From contig JAAVYC010000055.1 in the NCBI GenBank assembly GCA_022790905.1, positions 1 to 7,721 of the forward strand: a stretch of DNA of 7,721 nucleotides. Direction: 5' to 3'. Positions within the stretch are counted from its first letter, which is position 1; each line of letters begins with the position of its first letter. Source of the stretch: Lachnospiraceae bacterium (GTDB taxonomy: Bacteria; Bacillota; Clostridia; Lachnospirales; Lachnospiraceae). The notes beneath the pieces are model-generated. The model made no database searches and was not told where the DNA came from. It saw only the letters and a list, made by a program, of their open reading frames with translations. Of this stretch, positions 6,302-7,721 are shown piece after piece. The position numbers and the translations under genes are program-made.

Positions 6302-7069
6302 ATGACTCTCCAAGATTTTTTCAGCAAATATCACCGAGTAGCTATCGGTTTTTCTGGAGGCGTGGACTCCTCTTATTTGGCATACACTGCGAAAAAATAT
6401 GCTAAAAAGGTTCTCGCCATCTATTATAAAAGCGAATTTCAACCAGCATTTGAGCTAGAAGACGCAAAACTCTTTTGCCATGATTATCAAATACCATTAA
6501 AAATACTCTACGAAAGTGTACTCACTAATTCGCATATATCCAGCAATCCCTCAAATCGCTGTTATTACTGCAAATACCAAATTTTTTCTGCAATTCAAAA
6601 AGAAGCTCTTTCCCAAGGATTTTCTGTTTTATTAGATGGAACCAATTCCTCCGATTCACAAGATGATAGACCAGGAATAAAGGCATTACAAGAACTCTCC
6701 ATTTTATCTCCTTTACAGTTATGTGGGCTCTCCAAAGAAAGGATCCGCCGCCTCTCCAAAGAAGCAGGTTTACCCTGTTGGGATAAACCTGCTTATGCCT
6801 GTCTTGCAACAAGAATCCCAACTGATACGCCAATCACAGCTACTCTTTTGGATTCTGTAGAATTCTGCGAGAACATACTCTTTTCCATGGGATTTCATGA
6901 TTTTCGCGTCCGAATACGAAAAGAATATGCGCTTCTTCAAATCTCATCCCACGAATATGAAATCGCAGTGGAAAAATTAGAAAGAATTCGTCAACTCTTC
7001 TCCCCTTACTTTTCAGATGTAAGGCTAGATCCTACCACTCGCAAAGAGTGTATAGAATCTTTTCTTTAA
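6302..7069 (+). CDS. larE: ATP-dependent sulfur transferase of the LarE family
   Basis: A 255-residue PP-loop protein of normal LarE length. LarE adenylates the carboxylates of a pyridinium mononucleotide and adds sulfur to them, in making the nickel-pincer cofactor of lactate racemase LarA and relatives. Seen: the PP-loop FSGGVDSS (17-24), NRCYYCK (85-91), LDGTNSSD (111-118), DDRPG (121-125) and KPAYACLATRIP (162-173). C167 sits where the sacrificial cysteine of Lactobacillus LarE is expected; C87 and C90 add a CxxC. Some LarE proteins use three cysteines to hold a 4Fe-4S cluster and act catalytically, and this set fits that type. AAAGGA 8 nt before ATG 6302 supports the start. The gene has its own promoter; larA, larB and larC are absent from the window, so the cofactor role is inferred from family only. 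Confidence 0.85.
   Translation: MTLQDFFSKYHRVAIGFSGGVDSSYLAYTAKKYAKKVLAIYYKSEFQPAFELEDAKLFCHDYQIPLKILYESVLTNSHISSNPSNRCYYCKYQIFSAIQKEALSQGFSVLLDGTNSSDSQDDRPGIKALQELSILSPLQLCGLSKERIRRLSKEAGLPCWDKPAYACLATRIPTDTPITATLLDSVEFCENILFSMGFHDFRVRIRKEYALLQISSHEYEIAVEKLERIRQLFSPYFSDVRLDPTTRKECIESFL
6762..6794 (+). repeat. Strong hairpin inside the larE coding sequence
   Basis: AAGCAGGTTTA (6762-6772) and TAAACCTGCTT (6784-6794) are perfect 11-bp inverted arms. Inside them CCC (6773-6775) and GGG (6780-6782) can extend the stem around a TGTT loop, leaving one bulged A. It codes for the segment just before C167. No T run follows, so it is not a terminator. Confidence 0.7.
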
Positions 7070-7107
7070 ATAATGATGTGGAAGGTCTCCTATGATAAAA
7101 TAAACAG

Positions 7108-7250
7108 TCATCCGGAAACACTTATACTTGGCAGGATCTTTAACAGCCTATAGACATGTTCACTGCACATTTCCGTTTCTACTATAATTTGTTTCCCAGA
7201 GTTCCATTTCTCTGCCTAGAAACTACATAATGAAAACAAGTCCTTGGCCT
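7108..7250 (-). pseudogene. Decayed fragment of an IS200-type (Y1 HUH) transposase
   Basis: On the minus strand, 7215-7111 encodes 35 residues between stop codons, including VETEMCSEHVYRLLKILPSI followed by SVSG. This aligns by memory with the IS200 TnpA core, EAEACPDHIHMLVEIPPKMSVSS. The HUH motif, normally His-x-His, reads H-V-Y here, so the second metal-binding His is lost. In another frame, 7238-7218 gives CFHYVVS, which resembles the N-terminal CKYHVVF of the family. Only about 10 codons separate the pieces where about 40 are expected, so an internal deletion and a frameshift are implied. The end after SVSG is lost. The piece cannot be functional. The family match is based on this short similarity, so a profile search is needed to be sure. 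Confidence 0.5.
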
Positions 7251-7255
7251 AACAA

Positions 7256-7292
7256 TAAAAATACCCATGAGCATTTTGTCATGGGTACTTTT
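7256..7292. terminator. Bidirectional terminator between larE and the Cys-motif gene
   Basis: TACCCATGA (7262-7270) and TCATGGGTA (7279-7287) form a perfect 9-bp stem with an 8-nt loop. On the minus strand TTTTTATT follows, a good terminator 11 bp past the stop of the 7298-7591 gene. On the plus strand CTTTTACTG follows, a weaker signal that could end larE transcription 190 bp downstream of its stop. A hairpin also lies at the left end of IS200 elements, so it might derive from the relic beside it. Confidence 0.75.
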
Positions 7293-7297
7293 ACTGT

Positions 7298-7591
7298 TCA
7301 CGGATTACACACACTACAAGGACTATATCCTTTGGAAATCGCATCATTTTTATCAATAGATATCTTACTCTTTTTCAAATATCTACATCCTGTTCTATGA
7401 TATTTTGAACCATACTCTGTTATATATACATTGTACGAAGATTTCTGCTGAGTAGAATCAGTATTCTCAGAGTATGTAGAAACTTTTGCTGATTGCTCGT
7501 CTGAAGATAGATTTTCATTCTCAAGTTTCAACTGTGAATTTTCATTAGTTAAATTATCTATTTTAATATTTAATTCATCAATAACTTTCAA
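7298..7591 (-). CDS. Small protein with coiled-coil segment and C-terminal Cys/His motif, probably 5'-truncated
   Basis: 97 residues if TTG 7591 is the start. Residues 1-30 are rich in Asn, Glu and Leu with heptad-like spacing, suggesting a coiled coil. A Ser/Thr/Gln-rich linker (31-53) follows. The C-terminus has YITEYGSKYHRTGCRYLKKS (56-75) and GYSPCSVCNP (88-97), with H65, C69, C92 and C95 as likely metal ligands. This ending is common on secreted or surface proteins and nucleases of Firmicutes, where it follows a longer N-terminal part. Here a stop codon lies two codons before the TTG, there is no ATG, and only a poor AGAG precedes the start. No signal peptide is present. I infer the 3' remnant of a longer gene, although a real small protein is possible. 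A good terminator follows it. Function unknown. Confidence 0.55.
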   Translation of the reverse strand: MKVIDELNIKIDNLTNENSQLKLENENLSSDEQSAKVSTYSENTDSTQQKSSYNVYITEYGSKYHRTGCRYLKKSKISIDKNDAISKGYSPCSVCNP

Positions 7592-7626
7592 AAATCTCTA
7601 AAACAAGAAAATAGAATCTTATAGTA

Positions 7627-7642
7627 AAGTATTTAAATACTT
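7627..7642. repeat. 16-bp perfect palindrome
   Basis: AAGTATTTAAATACTT is its own reverse complement. It lies between the truncated gene and the tRNA terminator. On the minus strand TTTCAAGTATTT here echoes TTTCAAGCATTT in the terminator, so it may be a decayed copy of the same stem. No function can be assigned. Confidence 0.4.
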
Positions 7643-7648
7643 GAAACA

Positions 7649-7688
7649 CAAAGAAAAATGCTTGAAAATACATTATTTTCAAGCATTT
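7649..7688 (-). terminator. Terminator of the tRNA transcript
   Basis: AAATGCTTGAAAATA and TATTTTCAAGCATTT (7656-7670 and 7674-7688) form a perfect 15-bp stem with a 3-nt loop. On the minus strand the stem runs into TTTTTCTTTG. It begins 5 nt past the tRNA 3' end. Confidence 0.8.
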
Positions 7689-7693
7689 CTCAG

Positions 7694-7721
7694 CAGGGAC
7701 AGAAGGACTCGAACCCTCGAC
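7694..7721 (-). tRNA. tRNA 3' part, probably tRNA-Trp (cut by window edge)
   Basis: On the minus strand GAGGG, T-loop TTCGAGT and CCTTC form a standard T arm with one G-U pair. The 3' acceptor strand TGTCCCT and G73 (at 7694) follow. The 5' acceptor should then read AGGGACA. An A1-U72 pair with a G73 discriminator is characteristic of bacterial tRNA-Trp, and the T-arm resembles that tRNA, but the anticodon is outside the window. The next bases are CTG, so CCA is not encoded and must be added by nucleotidyltransferase. Confidence 0.8.

Noticed and set aside
7070..7107. IS end or attachment site just after larE
   Set aside because: The bases could be the far end of the IS200 relic, but I recognise no defined terminus or target duplication.
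1..7721. CRISPR array or multi-gene defence island
   Set aside because: No regularly spaced repeats are present, and the nuclease-helicase has no partner genes that would mark a defence system.

Overview
The window looks like the chromosome of a gut-type Clostridia, most probably a Lachnospiraceae member. The reasons are a long single-chain PurL of the clostridial type, a nuclease-helicase of a kind I associate with that family, a HPr-like protein without its histidine, AT-rich spacers, strong AGGAGG-type ribosome sites and a tRNA without an encoded CCA. This assignment is inference from protein style, not from a search.

Layout, left to right. 1-2013 (minus) is the N-terminal half of purL, cut by the window edge. 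2014-2202 is a divergent control region with an extended -10 promoter for purL, -10-like boxes for the facing gene, an inverted repeat and two sets of short direct repeats. 2203-3090 (plus) is a LysR-family regulator. Its 3' end overlaps by 27 bp the 3' end of a convergent gene, 3064-5445 (minus), which fuses a PD-(D/E)XK nuclease domain to a DinG/XPD-type helicase with a cysteine-rich, probably Fe-S, insertion. 5446-5588 is an oddly GC-rich spacer. A terminator (5576-5613), a small HPr-like gene (5649-5876, minus) and its near-consensus promoter (5925-5953) follow. 5954-6200 is T-rich, low-complexity, non-coding sequence. 6302-7069 (plus) is a larE-type sulfur transferase gene with its own promoter and a strong hairpin inside the coding sequence. 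7108-7250 holds a decayed fragment of an IS200-type transposase, then a bidirectional terminator. 7298-7591 (minus) is a small, probably 5'-truncated gene for a coiled-coil plus Cys/His-motif protein. The window ends in the 3' part of a tRNA, probably tRNA-Trp (minus), followed by its terminator.

How the genes relate. There is no long operon: almost every gene has its own promoter or terminator signals, and orientations alternate. The only suggestive pairing is LysR facing purL across 189 bp, the usual geometry for a LysR regulator and a target, though purine synthesis in Firmicutes is not usually controlled this way. LarE normally works with LarB and LarC to make the nickel-pincer cofactor of lactate racemase-like enzymes; neither is in the window. 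The right end (IS relic, truncated gene, tRNA 3' end) looks like a small zone of insertion and decay next to a tRNA.

I see no CRISPR array, prophage or obvious multi-gene defence system. The most interesting items are the nuclease-helicase fusion, the isolated LarE with three candidate cluster cysteines, the HPr-like protein lacking its phospho-histidine, and the IS200 relic.
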